Of a stretch of 33,514 bases of DNA, positions 7,602-16,047 are shown in pieces. This stretch comes from a virus, in the IMG/VR virus record IMGVR_UViG_3300011116_000751, positions 1 through 33,514 of that record. One strand, written 5' to 3'. Position 1 is the first letter of the stretch; each line of letters opens with the position of its first letter. The translations under genes and the position numbers were made by a program. Under the pieces are notes generated by a model. It saw only the letters and a list, made by a program, of their open reading frames with translations, did no database searches and was not told the origin of the DNA.

Positions 7602-7970
7602 TTAAATAACTCCTGCAAGGTATCCTTTTTCTTTAAGATGAAGGGCTACGTCTTTAGTTACTTTATAGCGCTGACCAGCTCTAAAGTTATAGTTGTTTCC
7701 AACGCCAAGAGTCATGTTTTCAATATCTTGAATTACACGAATTTCAACGTTTTCATCACTAGGGCTTCCTACAGTTACAGGTTCATCAACAATAACAGTT
7801 TGACGGTCTGGTACGGTGGCGTCAACTACGTTAACGTCTAGTGCTATTTTTGCTTGGGCAGTTGCCATAGACATTTCAGCTGCACGGTCTGTTTGCGCTT
7901 GAGCGTTTGCTTCTAGAAGCTGCTCGCGAACACGGCCTGTTGCATCAGTGGGCTTTGCTTTTGTTGCCAT
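7602..7970 (-). CDS. Small head-region protein downstream of the capsid gene (122 aa)
   Basis: Residues 1-50 are Ala/Gln/Lys-rich and probably helical or disordered. Residues about 75-122 form a compact domain with the pattern VEIRVIQDIENMTLG.G..Y.F..GQRYKV...VA.HL.EKGYL. I associate this pattern with small proteins next to major capsid genes in actinophages. It lies between the capsid gene and the 354-aa connector candidate, with hairpins on both sides, so its dose may be set separately from that of the capsid protein. Possible roles are a head-completion or minor capsid protein. No enzyme motif is visible. Confidence 0.6.
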   Translation of the reverse strand: MATKAKPTDATGRVREQLLEANAQAQTDRAAEMSMATAQAKIALDVNVVDATVPDRQTVIVDEPVTVGSPSDENVEIRVIQDIENMTLGVGNNYNFRAGQRYKVTKDVALHLKEKGYLAGVI

Positions 7971-8006
7971 TTAAGTATTCTCCAATTTAGTATCTCGGTT
8001 AGATAA

Positions 8007-8032
8007 GGCGGGCCCTTGCGGGCCCGCCCTTT
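8007..8032 (-). terminator. Strong GC hairpin after the major capsid gene
   Basis: Perfect 9-bp inverted repeat GGCGGGCCC / GGGCCCGCC (8007-8015 and 8020-8028) with a 4-base loop, 17 bp downstream of the capsid stop codon on the minus strand. The following T-run is short, so it may act as a partial terminator or as a 3' end block that keeps capsid mRNA abundant. Confidence 0.65.
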
Positions 8033-8048
8033 AAGCTATTTAATTGTA

Positions 8049-9134
8049 TTAGTTGGTTTCTGCAATAACTACAGACTGGTCAGTGATTAGACCAAGACCG
8101 AAGATTGAGTACCAAGCAAGTGCGTGCTCACGACCGAAGTCTAGAATACCGCCATCGCGGAGTTCTACTGGAAGTGAGATAGCGTGACCGAATGCGTTAT
8201 CTCCAATGAAGATAGCTGAGTAGCGGTCAGATGAACCGGCACCTGTGTATGTTGCAGGTGTTGTGTATCCACCACCGGCTGCAACTGTTGGGTTAGCAAC
8301 AGCAACATCGCCAGCATAAGATGTTCCAGCTCCACCAACAACCTTTAGAACCTGAGTTGTTTCGATGAATACTGTGTCGTATAGACGACCAATTTCACCA
8401 AGCATGAAGTTACCAGGTGCTGCGTACTTGGTTACTTCAATGAATTCAGGATTGTCACGAAGCTTACGTGACTGGTGAGGGTGCACGAATGCAACATATG
8501 TCTCACCTAAGCGAGGGATGTTCTTGGTTGCAAGTGTTTCTACTGCATCCTTAACTGTCTTAGGTGTTAGGTTGTATGCACCGGTCATTGCTGCGCGAGC
8601 AGTGTTACCTGTGCTTGTAATCTTTGTACCATCTGCGTACCAGTTGTTAACAGCTGATAGGTTTGAACGGTCTTCACCGTAGATAGTAGATGTAGCTGCG
8701 TATAGGGTGTCGCGTGATAGCTGGTCTAGGTAGATAGCCATGTTACGACCAAGAAGACGTGAGGCTGAAGCCATTACGTCATCGAATGATGCATTTAGCA
8801 ATAGCTCTGATACAGCAAGAGCATAACCATGCTCAGCTACTGTGATTGAGAACTGTTGTGCTGTCAATGCGTTTGTCTGCATACGTACGCCTTCAACCAA
8901 TGGGGCTGCAAAGCCGAGGTTGTTGTAACGCATGAAGTTAATCTGAAGACCAGGTGCAACACCTAGTTCGGTCTTCTTTACTGCGAACTGCTCAAAGCGA
9001 AGGATAGGCATTGCCTGGAAAAGGATTTCCTTTGACCAGATTGTCTGAATCGCTTGAGTCAGCTGAGTATTGGTACCTGAGTACGCGGTAGGCGCTGCTG
9101 CGAGACTACCTGTACCTGTGATTGATGATGCCAT
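8049..9134 (-). CDS. Major capsid protein, N4-gp56 family (361 aa)
   Basis: Forms the icosahedral shell. The region around residues 215-258 (YVAFVHPHQSRKLRDNP.F, then EVTKYAAPGNFMLGEIGRLYDTVFIE) matches the conserved core of the N4-gp56 capsid family, and the N-terminal part (TQAIQTIWSKEILFQAMPILRFEQFAV) is also typical. The length is close to what is usual for the family. A ribosome binding site AAGGAG lies 10 bases before ATG 9134. The scaffold-like gene is immediately upstream and a strong hairpin follows the stop, the usual arrangement for a highly expressed capsid gene. This family occurs in podoviruses and myoviruses, so tail type cannot be read from it. Confidence 0.9.
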   Translation of the reverse strand: MASSITGTGSLAAAPTAYSGTNTQLTQAIQTIWSKEILFQAMPILRFEQFAVKKTELGVAPGLQINFMRYNNLGFAAPLVEGVRMQTNALTAQQFSITVAEHGYALAVSELLLNASFDDVMASASRLLGRNMAIYLDQLSRDTLYAATSTIYGEDRSNLSAVNNWYADGTKITSTGNTARAAMTGAYNLTPKTVKDAVETLATKNIPRLGETYVAFVHPHQSRKLRDNPEFIEVTKYAAPGNFMLGEIGRLYDTVFIETTQVLKVVGGAGTSYAGDVAVANPTVAAGGGYTTPATYTGAGSSDRYSAIFIGDNAFGHAISLPVELRDGGILDFGREHALAWYSIFGLGLITDQSVVIAETN

Positions 9135-9178
9135 TTAGCTATGACTCCTTGATAGATTTTAGGGTTGGTTTAATTTAA

Positions 9179-9973
9179 TTAACCCAGTAGTCCGCGGTTC
9201 TTCCCACGAGCGGTATCGCTCATGAGTCGGTCGCGTACTTTGGCGTAATCGTTTACCGACATTGACGCAATATCTTGCGCCGTGAACTGACGTGATTCCG
9301 AATATGTGTCCATAGGTCCAGATGCAGGGAGCGTTGCTCTTGTTCCTGCCATCTCTTTGCGAGCAGTTTGGGTTGCAGATAATGCATCCTGCATAATGCT
9401 TGCAGATTGTTCTTTAAGAGAATCCACACTAGCTTGAATTTCTTCAGGAGTGTTTCCTTGAATGTATCCAATTAGTTGAGGAATAATGTTTTCACGCTCT
9501 TGTTCAATAACTTGACGACGGAAGTCGTTCAAGCTTGCAAACTGACGTTCGCGCTCCAATAGAGCGAAGGCACGTTCGCGTTCCTGACGCTCACGCTCCA
9601 ACTGCTCACGCAATTCATCCGCAGTTAGCTTGATTAAGTCCTTAGCTTCAAGTTCATTTTCAAGCTTTTCACGGTCTTTAGCCGCTTTAGCTGCCTCTTG
9701 TTCAGCAGCCTCAGCAGCTTTACGAGCTGCTTTTTCTTCCTTATCTTTTTTAAGAGAAAGAACTTCTTCCTTTAATCTTTCAATTTCTGGATAGAGTTTA
9801 TCTTTTTCTTGAGAACGAACCTTTGCTAAATCTTCATCAGTATAAAACTTCTGAACTCTAGCTTCTGGCTCTTCAGTGGTAACAGTAGGCGCGTCAACGC
9901 CCGACACATTTACGACTGGAGCGGTTCCGGCTTCTGCTTCAAAAGCAGTTGCCATGTTGTTTGCATCTGACAT
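9179..9973 (-). CDS. Scaffolding protein (264 aa)
   Basis: Strongly charged and largely a predicted coiled coil: residues about 45-165 consist of Glu/Lys/Arg/Ala/Leu heptads (KLYPEIERLKEEVLSLKKDK, many EAAEQEAA, ERERQERER). The C-terminus (GTRATLPASGP...RDRLMSDTARGKNRGLL) is typical of scaffolds that contact the capsid protein. No serine-protease motif is evident, so this looks like a pure scaffold rather than a fused maturation protease. It lies between portal and capsid, the standard place. AAGGA precedes ATG 9973. The 122-bp gap upstream holds a TTGTCA (10060-10065, minus) followed by an AT-rich stretch, a possible but unproven promoter for scaffold and capsid. Confidence 0.85.
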   Translation of the reverse strand: MSDANNMATAFEAEAGTAPVVNVSGVDAPTVTTEEPEARVQKFYTDEDLAKVRSQEKDKLYPEIERLKEEVLSLKKDKEEKAARKAAEAAEQEAAKAAKDREKLENELEAKDLIKLTADELREQLERERQERERAFALLERERQFASLNDFRRQVIEQERENIIPQLIGYIQGNTPEEIQASVDSLKEQSASIMQDALSATQTARKEMAGTRATLPASGPMDTYSESRQFTAQDIASMSVNDYAKVRDRLMSDTARGKNRGLLG

Positions 9974-10095
9974 GAGTATGTCCTTATCCTAGGGGTCGTC
10001 TTCCGAATGCCTTGCGGCTTAGCACATATGACCGAACGTATTTATTACTATCTTTATTTTGACAATTTAGTAAGAAAATGTCTGCTTAAATAGCA

Positions 10096-11823
10096 TTATT
10101 TTTCATACTCTTCTGGCACTCTTCGTTGAGGAAGTTTTGTACCATAAGCTTGAGTTACCAGTTTGGTGCGGATGGCCTGGTCGCCAATCTGGTCTGCAAT
10201 TAGAACATCATCCATAATTGCTGGGTTTCCAGGAACCGCCGTTGGGGCTCCTGGGGTAGCCGCTGACGCTGAAGAGCCTGTAGAAGCTCCGCCAGGTCCT
10301 ACAGGCGCTGGCATCTGACCAGTTAGGGACATGATGTCCATTTCAATTTGAGTTTGAATAAGCTTTAGTGCGCCGTCCGCTACTGCATCATCTTGTAGTT
10401 CTTGACGGATTTCGCTCAACTTCATAGCCGGGAACTCTTCGCCAAGAATGCGCAAAGCGCCTTCTTTGGATTCAAGTCCAAGAGAAAGCATTGATTGAAC
10501 TTCATTGATAGCAATAAGTTTATCAAGTGGCAGTGGCTGTGGAAAATGCACATAAGAGCGATAAGTAAGAGGGTCATTAAAATCAAGCTGTGCTAACTGC
10601 CCTTCTTTAAGGGGCACAGTGTTTGCCTCAGGGTTCCAAGTAAAAGTCTCTGGTTCTTTTAATGCAAGGTTTAAAAGAATAAGTTCGTTAACGCGCTCTA
10701 ATCCATGAGCGTATTGAATAATCTTTTGATGGTAACGGTTCATCAAAGGCTGGAACATAATAGAAAGAGCAACGCCTGAGGTATTTGAAATAGGCATAGC
10801 TTGACCTAGAGCAGTTTCTGGAATACCAATCATTTCATGCATTGACTTTTTCATCATTGCAAGGAACTCCATGGCGCCCTTTAGTCCTTGAGCACCGCCT
10901 TCAAGATTCTCAACCCTGGCGTCTTTAGGTAATCCGCCCCATACTTTGTTTGCTCCTTTTTCAAGCTGGGATGCTTTTGCTCCAATAATAACTGTAACTG
11001 GCGCAGCGTGATAATTAACAATGTCGGCAATATCAGTAGCAGTCTCATTGTAAGCGCGATTAATGTTAATAATATCAAAGCAATCAGCAAGACCCCAAGG
11101 GCTACCGCTAATGCGAACGTTTGGAATATGGATAACAGGAATAGTGCCGAGCGGATTAGGGCGAGAGTCAATGAGTTCATCGTTAATGTATTCTTCAATA
11201 ATGTCATCAGTTAAGATTTCTGTGTAAGTAAATACTTGACGCGTTCCTTCAAGCGAAGTGCCCCAGAAACGATACTTGAGCTTAAAACGAATAAGGCGCT
11301 CGCGGTCATGAGGATGAAACTCTGGAAAAGCGAAAGATGCGTTAAGAGGTAATATACGCACGCGCCCAGGGTGAGTGCGACCAGCGGGGTCTGTATATGA
11401 TTCTTCATACGCTACCTTAATAAAACAATCACCAGAGACAGCGCCCTGTTGCCCCATCTCCCAAAGTACAGTCGCTTTGTTGTTGTCTACCTCCCATACT
11501 CTTTCAAGTAAGTCAGGGACAATAGCTTCTGTTTGCTTTGCACTACGAAAGTTAACGCCTTTACCAAAAGTAAAGTTAGTAATAAAGTCTGTAAAAGCAC
11601 GGTAATAGTTAAGAACCATCTGTGTTTCGCCTGATTGACGGCGGTACGAATAATGATGGCCTAAATACATAGCCCAGTTAAGGCTGTAACGGTTTAAGCG
11701 AGGGCCGTGAACTTCAAACTCTTCATCCGCTAGTTCAACTAAACCTAGAGGGGATATAGAGATTGTTAAGTCAGACGAGGCTGCGCGATAACTCGGAGGG
11801 GAGAAATCAACACCACTCACCAA
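10096..11823 (-). CDS. Portal protein (575 aa)
   Basis: Forms the dodecameric ring at the packaging vertex. The region around residues 225-290 (NPLGTIPVIHIPN..ISGSPWGLADC.DIININRAYNETATDI...) and the following helical part (MHEMIGIPETALGQAMPISNTSG) match phage portal proteins of the broad SPP1-gp6-like type. The Pro/Gly/Ser-rich stretch near residues 505-540 is a likely flexible tail near the C-terminus. The start is uncertain: TTG 11823 and GTG 11820 are adjacent, and a GAGG element fits the GTG better (about 6 bases away). It is flanked by the 101-aa gene and the scaffold gene. Length is in the normal range. Confidence 0.88.
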   Translation of the reverse strand: MVSGVDFSPPSYRAASSDLTISISPLGLVELADEEFEVHGPRLNRYSLNWAMYLGHHYSYRRQSGETQMVLNYYRAFTDFITNFTFGKGVNFRSAKQTEAIVPDLLERVWEVDNNKATVLWEMGQQGAVSGDCFIKVAYEESYTDPAGRTHPGRVRILPLNASFAFPEFHPHDRERLIRFKLKYRFWGTSLEGTRQVFTYTEILTDDIIEEYINDELIDSRPNPLGTIPVIHIPNVRISGSPWGLADCFDIININRAYNETATDIADIVNYHAAPVTVIIGAKASQLEKGANKVWGGLPKDARVENLEGGAQGLKGAMEFLAMMKKSMHEMIGIPETALGQAMPISNTSGVALSIMFQPLMNRYHQKIIQYAHGLERVNELILLNLALKEPETFTWNPEANTVPLKEGQLAQLDFNDPLTYRSYVHFPQPLPLDKLIAINEVQSMLSLGLESKEGALRILGEEFPAMKLSEIRQELQDDAVADGALKLIQTQIEMDIMSLTGQMPAPVGPGGASTGSSASAATPGAPTAVPGNPAIMDDVLIADQIGDQAIRTKLVTQAYGTKLPQRRVPEEYEK

Positions 11824-11884
11824 TCACCTCTTTCACTTTATTAACAAGCATATAATAGCACTAACTGTTAATTAAATACAACAC

Positions 11885-12190
11885 TCAACCGGGACGCTGA
11901 CCCTTTAAAAGGGACTTGGTAACAGGTTTAGTGACCTTCTTCTTTTCTTGCTTTTCTTTTTTATCTAATTCTTCTTGTTTGTAATCTCTAAATCTAGGGT
12001 CAATTTCCTTTTTAGAATCTACAAACTTTCCACCTAATTGCAAGTAATGGGTATGAATCCAGTGGCCTCGTGCAGGAGAGTTTTTAGAGAAACGGGTAAG
12101 CGCTTGTGCAGTAACCATGTTCCATAGTTTAGGATTAGCAGCCTCTTGCTTAGGGGCTTTCTTAACCTCACGGCCTCTAATCAGTGCCAT
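11885..12190 (-). CDS. Small basic head-region protein (101 aa)
   Basis: Unrecognised. The N-terminal 65 residues may fold (LWNMVTAQALTRFSKNSPARGHWIHTHYLQLGGKFVDS). The C-terminal 35 residues are nearly all Lys/Glu/Gln/Thr and are probably disordered and nucleic-acid-binding (KEKQEKKKVTKPVTKSLLKGQRPG). AAGGAG precedes ATG 12190. It lies between terminase and portal, where small minor head or packaging proteins are often found, but no motif supports calling it a small terminase. Confidence 0.6.
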   Translation of the reverse strand: MALIRGREVKKAPKQEAANPKLWNMVTAQALTRFSKNSPARGHWIHTHYLQLGGKFVDSKKEIDPRFRDYKQEELDKKEKQEKKKVTKPVTKSLLKGQRPG

Positions 12191-12212
12191 TTATACTCCT
12201 TAATATGCTCTT

Positions 12213-12249
12213 GCCCCCCGCCACGTATTCGCCGTAGAAACGGGGGGAC
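12213..12249 (-). terminator. Large intergenic hairpin between the two small head genes
   Basis: CCCCCCG (12214-12220) pairs with CGGGGGG (12241-12247), extended by CTTG/CAAG with one bulge; the loop is about 20 bases. It lies between the stop of the 132-aa gene and the ribosome binding site of the 101-aa gene. There is no T-run on the minus strand, so it is more likely an RNA processing or stability element than a full terminator. Confidence 0.5.
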
Positions 12250-12264
12250 AAGAACCCTATTTAA

Positions 12265-12663
12265 TTAGTCTACTACTACTGCTGGATTGCTAGCCTTTTG
12301 TGGACCACCGCTGCGGAATACTTCCTCAATACGGTTGTCTCCAAAGTCTGCAAAACCACCTGCTGCAAACTCAGAAAGATGCGCTGGAGCTTCTACCCAT
12401 GCTGCAGAACCAACGTGAGCACGCTCACGCATTGTCTCTTCTGGTAGCTTCTCAAAAACATTCTGATTACGGTTTGGACGGCCTGGTGCAGGGACGTATC
12501 CTTGCATAGCGCCATTTGTAAATTCCATTGGAACGTCAGTGTCTGTTGCTACGCCTTCTTCAAAACGTAGTGGGCCGCGCTGACCAGGTGTAGCTGGTGA
12601 GAACTTGCGGTCGTACATAGTACCTGGGCGTTCTGGGAACTTTGGGTCTGGTGCAATTGTCAT
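12265..12663 (-). CDS. Small structural-region protein (132 aa)
   Basis: Unrecognised. Pro/Gly/Glu-rich with little predicted regular structure at the start (PDPKFPERPGTMYDRKFSP) and a more compact middle (residues about 75-115, ERAHVGSAAWVEAPAHLSEF, then FADFGDNRIEEV). No TM or signal peptide. A good AGGAG site precedes ATG 12663. Upstream, between terminase stop and this start, a perfect 12-base palindrome (12681-12692) lies 19 bases before the start. Position between terminase and portal suggests a minor virion or assembly protein. Confidence 0.6.
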   Translation of the reverse strand: MTIAPDPKFPERPGTMYDRKFSPATPGQRGPLRFEEGVATDTDVPMEFTNGAMQGYVPAPGRPNRNQNVFEKLPEETMRERAHVGSAAWVEAPAHLSEFAAGGFADFGDNRIEEVFRSGGPQKASNPAVVVD

Positions 12664-12680
12664 TTATAACTCCTAAAGTG

Positions 12681-12692
12681 TGAAGTACTTCA
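12681..12692. repeat. 12-base perfect palindrome before the 132-aa gene
   Basis: TGAAGTACTTCA, in the 71-bp gap between terminase and the 132-aa gene. It could be a small operator or be due to chance. Confidence 0.3.
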
Positions 12693-12734
12693 TGTACAGT
12701 TTGACTTGTATTGGTTCAAATTTCAGGCTAAACG

Positions 12735-14312
12735 TTAATTAAAAAAAGGAGAAGACGTGACTTCTACCGAAGGCATGGTCTGGTCCAGGGTTAAAGAACA
12801 AGCTATTGCCAAAGAGTCGGCAAAGTCATCATGGGCGTGGGCTTCGTCAGGGGCCGCCGCTAAGAAGTTAGGGCCTGTGAACTTAGTTTCAAGGTCTGTC
12901 ATTTGCTGATAAAAACGACGCCAAGAGCTTAATCGGCGGGTTCTAGAGTTAGCAGGCCAGCCTATCATTCTGCGGTCAATAAGCGCCTTTAGGTGCTTCC
13001 AACGCTTAGACTGCTCTGTTTGACTGGAAGTAAGAGATATAACCTCGGCTCTAGGTAATAGAAGCTTTAAACGTTGAGCCACAGCATCACCCACACCGTT
13101 TGCATCTACACCTACATACATAACATCATAATTAGATAAGAAGTTAACAATCTGAAAATACTGGTCTTCCCAGTCATCGCCTTGTAGCTCTAACCAATTA
13201 AGTATTCTGTGGTCAAAGTACCCAAACTCATCTGGTCGGTCCCAGTCAACCCAGACTACCGTTACTACAGTGGAGTCAAGTTTACGCGCTGGGTCAATAC
13301 CAACTACCACAGGTGTTCTGTGCCAAGCTCTAGTTATTTCAGCTGAGGTATCACCAAGCTCATCCATGATGGATGATGTGATAAACATACCGCGTTCAAG
13401 AAGCCATTTACAGTTGTACGACATTTGGAACTCATCTGAGTCCTCACCAATGCGCAGCATTTCCTTTTTAATGTATTTGCCATAGTTTGTGTTGACCTTG
13501 GATACTTCACGCCAGTCCCACTCAAAGTGGTTTTGTCGTTTGCCTCGTGTAGTTTGACGGCGCTTGTTTAGTTGAATAGAACGGTAAAAGTTATTCTTAC
13601 TTGTAGTAGGTGTTCCTGTTTTGACCATAGTACCTGAGTAGTACGCAAGCATAGGAGAAATAGATTTAGATACTACAAAGTCATCTGCCTCTTGGCACTC
13701 GTCAATAACAATAAGGTGGAAAGACTCAGATTCAATCTTTGCGCGTGGGTTAGCGGTCATCATAGTTAAACTACTGCCTGAGTTCTTTAATATAATCTTA
13801 CGCTTAACTCCGCTTACTCTTCCTAAGTTATCGTCAATCTCAGGGTCGCCTAGAATCTCTGTAGCGCGCTCGGATGTAAGTCGGTTCACTGTTCTACCAA
13901 ATAGGGTTTCTACCTGGCCCTCAACTGGAGCAAACATACCAATCATAATGCCGTTCTTGAACTTACCAAGAAGGTCTGGGTACATCTTTGCAAGGCGTGG
14001 AAGTAGCACCATAAGCGTGGCTACTGTGTTAGCAATAGTTTCTGATTTGCCTGACTGGCGCGCAGCAAGGGCTGTTACCTCTTCACCGTCATTAATAATA
14101 ACTGATTCTATAATGCGACGAGCAAGTGGCATTTGGTAGGGGTGAAGGCTGTGACCTACAAGCGCATCCATAAACTGAATGCATCGGTCAATGAGCTTAT
14201 TGACAAACTCTTTAGAAAGCTCATCGAGTTCAACTTCATCGTCTTCAGCTAAAGGCGCTTCATCCACATCAGGGATAAACTCTTCGTCTTCGTCATCTAA
14301 TAAGTGTTCCAT
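12735..14312 (-). CDS. terL: Terminase large subunit (525 aa)
   Basis: ATP-driven motor and nuclease that packages DNA into the head. N-terminal ATPase: Walker A ARQSGKSE at residues 84-91, Walker B LIVIDE at about 200-205, and coupling motif KTGTPT at 231-236. C-terminal RNase H-like nuclease: first acidic residue D340 (VVGIDPARK), second D403 (VGVDANG), third in HDDFADS (D495/D496/D500). All key residues are present and the length is usual. The first 30 residues are unusually acidic. ATG 14312 has an AGGG element 6 bases upstream. A strong hairpin terminator lies just before the gene, so it probably has its own transcript start or depends on read-through. Confidence 0.95.
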   Translation of the reverse strand: MEHLLDDEDEEFIPDVDEAPLAEDDEVELDELSKEFVNKLIDRCIQFMDALVGHSLHPYQMPLARRIIESVIINDGEEVTALAARQSGKSETIANTVATLMVLLPRLAKMYPDLLGKFKNGIMIGMFAPVEGQVETLFGRTVNRLTSERATEILGDPEIDDNLGRVSGVKRKIILKNSGSSLTMMTANPRAKIESESFHLIVIDECQEADDFVVSKSISPMLAYYSGTMVKTGTPTTSKNNFYRSIQLNKRRQTTRGKRQNHFEWDWREVSKVNTNYGKYIKKEMLRIGEDSDEFQMSYNCKWLLERGMFITSSIMDELGDTSAEITRAWHRTPVVVGIDPARKLDSTVVTVVWVDWDRPDEFGYFDHRILNWLELQGDDWEDQYFQIVNFLSNYDVMYVGVDANGVGDAVAQRLKLLLPRAEVISLTSSQTEQSKRWKHLKALIDRRMIGWPANSRTRRLSSWRRFYQQMTDLETKFTGPNFLAAAPDEAHAHDDFADSLAIACSLTLDQTMPSVEVTSSPFFN

Positions 14313-14339
14313 ATAAACCCTAGTTTAGAAGTAAAAAGA

Positions 14340-14365
14340 AAGTCTGGGTCGTTAAACCCAGACTT
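14340..14365 (-). terminator. Intrinsic terminator ahead of the terminase gene
   Basis: Perfect 9-bp inverted repeat AGTCTGGGT / ACCCAGACT (14341-14349 and 14356-14364) with a 6-base loop. On the minus strand it is followed by TTCTTTTTAC, a good T-run. It ends the transcript of the 14.4-16.4 kb small-gene cluster. On the plus strand it also ends in CTTTCTAA, so it could work both ways. Confidence 0.8.
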
Positions 14366-14414
14366 TCTAATGCCACCTACGGGGAGAGAAAAGAGAGGCA
14401 AGCTAAGTCTAACA

Positions 14415-14657
14415 CTACTTCATGCGTGTATACAACTCTTCAACTACGGCGTGGAGAGCCTCAGCTCCCTGCCGCGCCTCGTCTAAATAAAACTTCTCAC
14501 GGCTTCGTTGGTACCCTGATAAACACCTACCAATTTCAATTAAAGACTGGTCTACCCACATCTCTAACTCTCCAGTAGGTATTCTAGAAACTCGTTTAGC
14601 TACCTTTTCAGAAAAAGGCTTATCCCATACTTTTTTATTCTTTAAAAAACTCATCAT
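14415..14657 (-). CDS. Conserved actinophage-type small protein (80 aa)
   Basis: Unrecognised by function. It is alpha-helical with the pattern VAKRVSRIPTGELEMWVDQSL.E.GR.L......L.EARQGAEALHAVVEEL, which resembles small proteins encoded near terminase genes in actinophages. The start was set at ATG 14657, because GGAGG lies 9 bases upstream of it but directly touches the in-frame ATG at 14666. It overlaps the previous gene by 23 bases. A possible role beside the terminase is only inferred from position. Confidence 0.65.
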   Translation of the reverse strand: MMSFLKNKKVWDKPFSEKVAKRVSRIPTGELEMWVDQSLIEIGRCLSGYQRSREKFYLDEARQGAEALHAVVEELYTRMK

Positions 14658-14931
14658 AGTACCCATCCTCCGGAGTCCAAGCCGTTCTTCCTCTCATGGC
14701 TTTGTAGAGCAGCTCATCAATAGATTCAGCATCATCTAAATGAATATCAGGTGTATGGTAAAACACGCCAATATAGTAGCCAGGTTTGGTGAATGGTAAC
14801 CTAAAAACTAAGCATTTGCCAAGTCGATAAGTTTCCTCAGTCTCTTGGGTAGTGCCTATTTCAATAATAGGTAAAAATCTATTGTGATAGTACTCAAGCT
14901 TTCCAACATATAGTTTTCCAAATGTTTTCAT
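14635..14931 (-). CDS. Hypothetical protein (98 aa)
   Basis: Unrecognised. Mixed alpha/beta composition with several aromatic residues (KLEYYHNRFLPIIEIGTT, then LVFRLPFTKPGYYIGVFYH) and a C-terminal EDGYYDEFFKE. No TM, cysteine cluster or enzyme motif. ATG 14931 overlaps the stop of the KTSC protein gene by four bases (ATGA), so the two are co-translated. Confidence 0.65.
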   Translation of the reverse strand: MKTFGKLYVGKLEYYHNRFLPIIEIGTTQETEETYRLGKCLVFRLPFTKPGYYIGVFYHTPDIHLDDAESIDELLYKAMRGRTAWTPEDGYYDEFFKE

Positions 14932-15521
14932 AAGTAGTCTTTAAATATCTCCTCTGCTGTAAAGCTTTTTAAATTAAATAACTTAGACATTGATTCTTTG
15001 CTATTTTGAATACCCCTAGCCATACTAGCCGAATAAGATATTTGTGCTCTAACCCCAGCTGACAGAGCATCTGGGTTTGCGGGTCCCATATCAGGCCATT
15101 GGTCTAAACCCTCAGCCCTTAGGAATTCTCCCGTAGAGCCGCTGTTACGCAGCCCAATCCACATATGGGCTGGGACATCATTGTATTGCCACCATGTGTT
15201 GTCTCTAAATACAACAATAAGTGTTCTTGTATCTGCGTTGTAGCCTATAGTTAAAGCACGAGGTCTTTTAGCGTTTGAAGTAGGAGCTACCATTTGTTCG
15301 CTTCCTATTGAGTCTAATTCAGCCTCATTAGCGTCTTGAATGTCTTTAGGAACAGTCACATCCCAAGAACCAGAATCTTCTTGATTACGGTCTGCGCGTT
15401 GTTCAACTTGCCTCTTAAATACTATTTCATCATATGTAGGAAGATTAGAGTTTTTATTAGTGGGTGGGGTTGACTGTTGATTCATCTCATCCCATGAAGG
15501 GACTCTAGGTGACTTTGCCAT
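14928..15521 (-). CDS. KTSC-domain protein (197 aa)
   Basis: Residues about 86-137 match the KTSC domain: RALTIGYNADTRTLIVVFRD.TWWQYNDVPAHMWIGLRNSGSTGEF. KTSC is a small domain often seen in phage and bacterial proteins, sometimes fused to nucleic-acid enzymes; its biochemical role is not settled. The first 80 residues are polar and probably disordered, with two short repeats of the form P-[ST]-[WY]-DE (PSWDEM near 8 and PTYDEI near 28). The C-terminal 40 residues may be helical. ATG 15521 overlaps the upstream stop by one base. It belongs to the small-gene cluster read before the terminase. Confidence 0.75.
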   Translation of the reverse strand: MAKSPRVPSWDEMNQQSTPPTNKNSNLPTYDEIVFKRQVEQRADRNQEDSGSWDVTVPKDIQDANEAELDSIGSEQMVAPTSNAKRPRALTIGYNADTRTLIVVFRDNTWWQYNDVPAHMWIGLRNSGSTGEFLRAEGLDQWPDMGPANPDALSAGVRAQISYSASMARGIQNSKESMSKLFNLKSFTAEEIFKDYL

Positions 15522-15799
15522 TAATCCTCACATATATGCAACTCAGTCTCTGTCTCTATTACACGAGCAGAGCACACAGAACATCTTAAATAACGTAAAG
15601 GCTTATAGTTATTTTGCACAGTAGCTCCAGGTAAAAACTCAGAGCCATCTTCTGCGTAAGCCTCTTCATATTCATAAATAATATCAGGTTCAGATAAAGG
15701 GTGCCCCAAAGTAAGTTCTGGAGGGAACGGCCCTTGAGGGGCTGTTACCTTGTCTGGCACTGGATGTACTTGTATTGCTTGTTTATTAATTATTTTCAT
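15521..15799 (-). CDS. Small zinc-finger-like protein (92 aa)
   Basis: Start placed at ATG 15799 (MKIINKQAIQVHP), inside the end of the upstream zinc-finger gene; the region further upstream would read a very basic stretch that belongs to that gene. The last 22 residues hold CSVCSARV..TETELHIC, a CxxC plus HxC set that could bind one zinc. The middle is acidic with E/Y repeats (IIYEYEEAYAEDGSEF). Function unknown. Confidence 0.6.
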   Translation of the reverse strand: MKIINKQAIQVHPVPDKVTAPQGPFPPELTLGHPLSEPDIIYEYEEAYAEDGSEFLPGATVQNNYKPLRYLRCSVCSARVIETETELHICED

Positions 15800-15980
15800 C
15801 TGAAGGCGCCGCCTTCTTTTTTGTTTTTGGTTCCTCAACCGTTGCTAATGGAAAACTACCAGCTTCTGCGCGGCCCTTTAGCCACACTGGAAGGCAGTCT
15901 ACGCAATAGTTAATTGGGTTAAGCCCTGGGTCTGCGCATGTGTATGCTGCATCTTTATTGCAATTATCGCATTTAATCAT
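15786..15980 (-). CDS. Zinc-finger mini-protein (64 aa)
   Basis: Starts MIKCDNCNKDAAYTC and has a second pair YCVDCLP: CxxC (residues 4 and 7) and CxxC (26 and 29), a typical zinc ribbon like those in many small actinophage proteins. A basic tail follows (EEPKTKKKAAPSDENN). AGGAG precedes ATG 15980. It is the second gene of the minus-strand cluster starting at 16350, and overlaps the next gene by 14 bases. Confidence 0.7.
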   Translation of the reverse strand: MIKCDNCNKDAAYTCADPGLNPINYCVDCLPVWLKGRAEAGSFPLATVEEPKTKKKAAPSDENN

Positions 15981-16047
15981 TAAAGTCTCCTAAAGCGTTT
16001 AGTATACATGAAAACTAGTGGTTTTGCGCAAGTGTTACTTTAGCACA

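Noticed and set aside
9974-10095. Promoter before the scaffold gene
   Set aside because: TTGTCA is present on the minus strand, but no -10 element at 16-18 bases stands out from the AT-rich background; mentioned under the scaffold gene only.
12265-12663. Small terminase subunit
   Set aside because: The place near terL is right, but the protein shows no helix-turn-helix or coiled-coil oligomerisation pattern and lies downstream of terL in the transcript.
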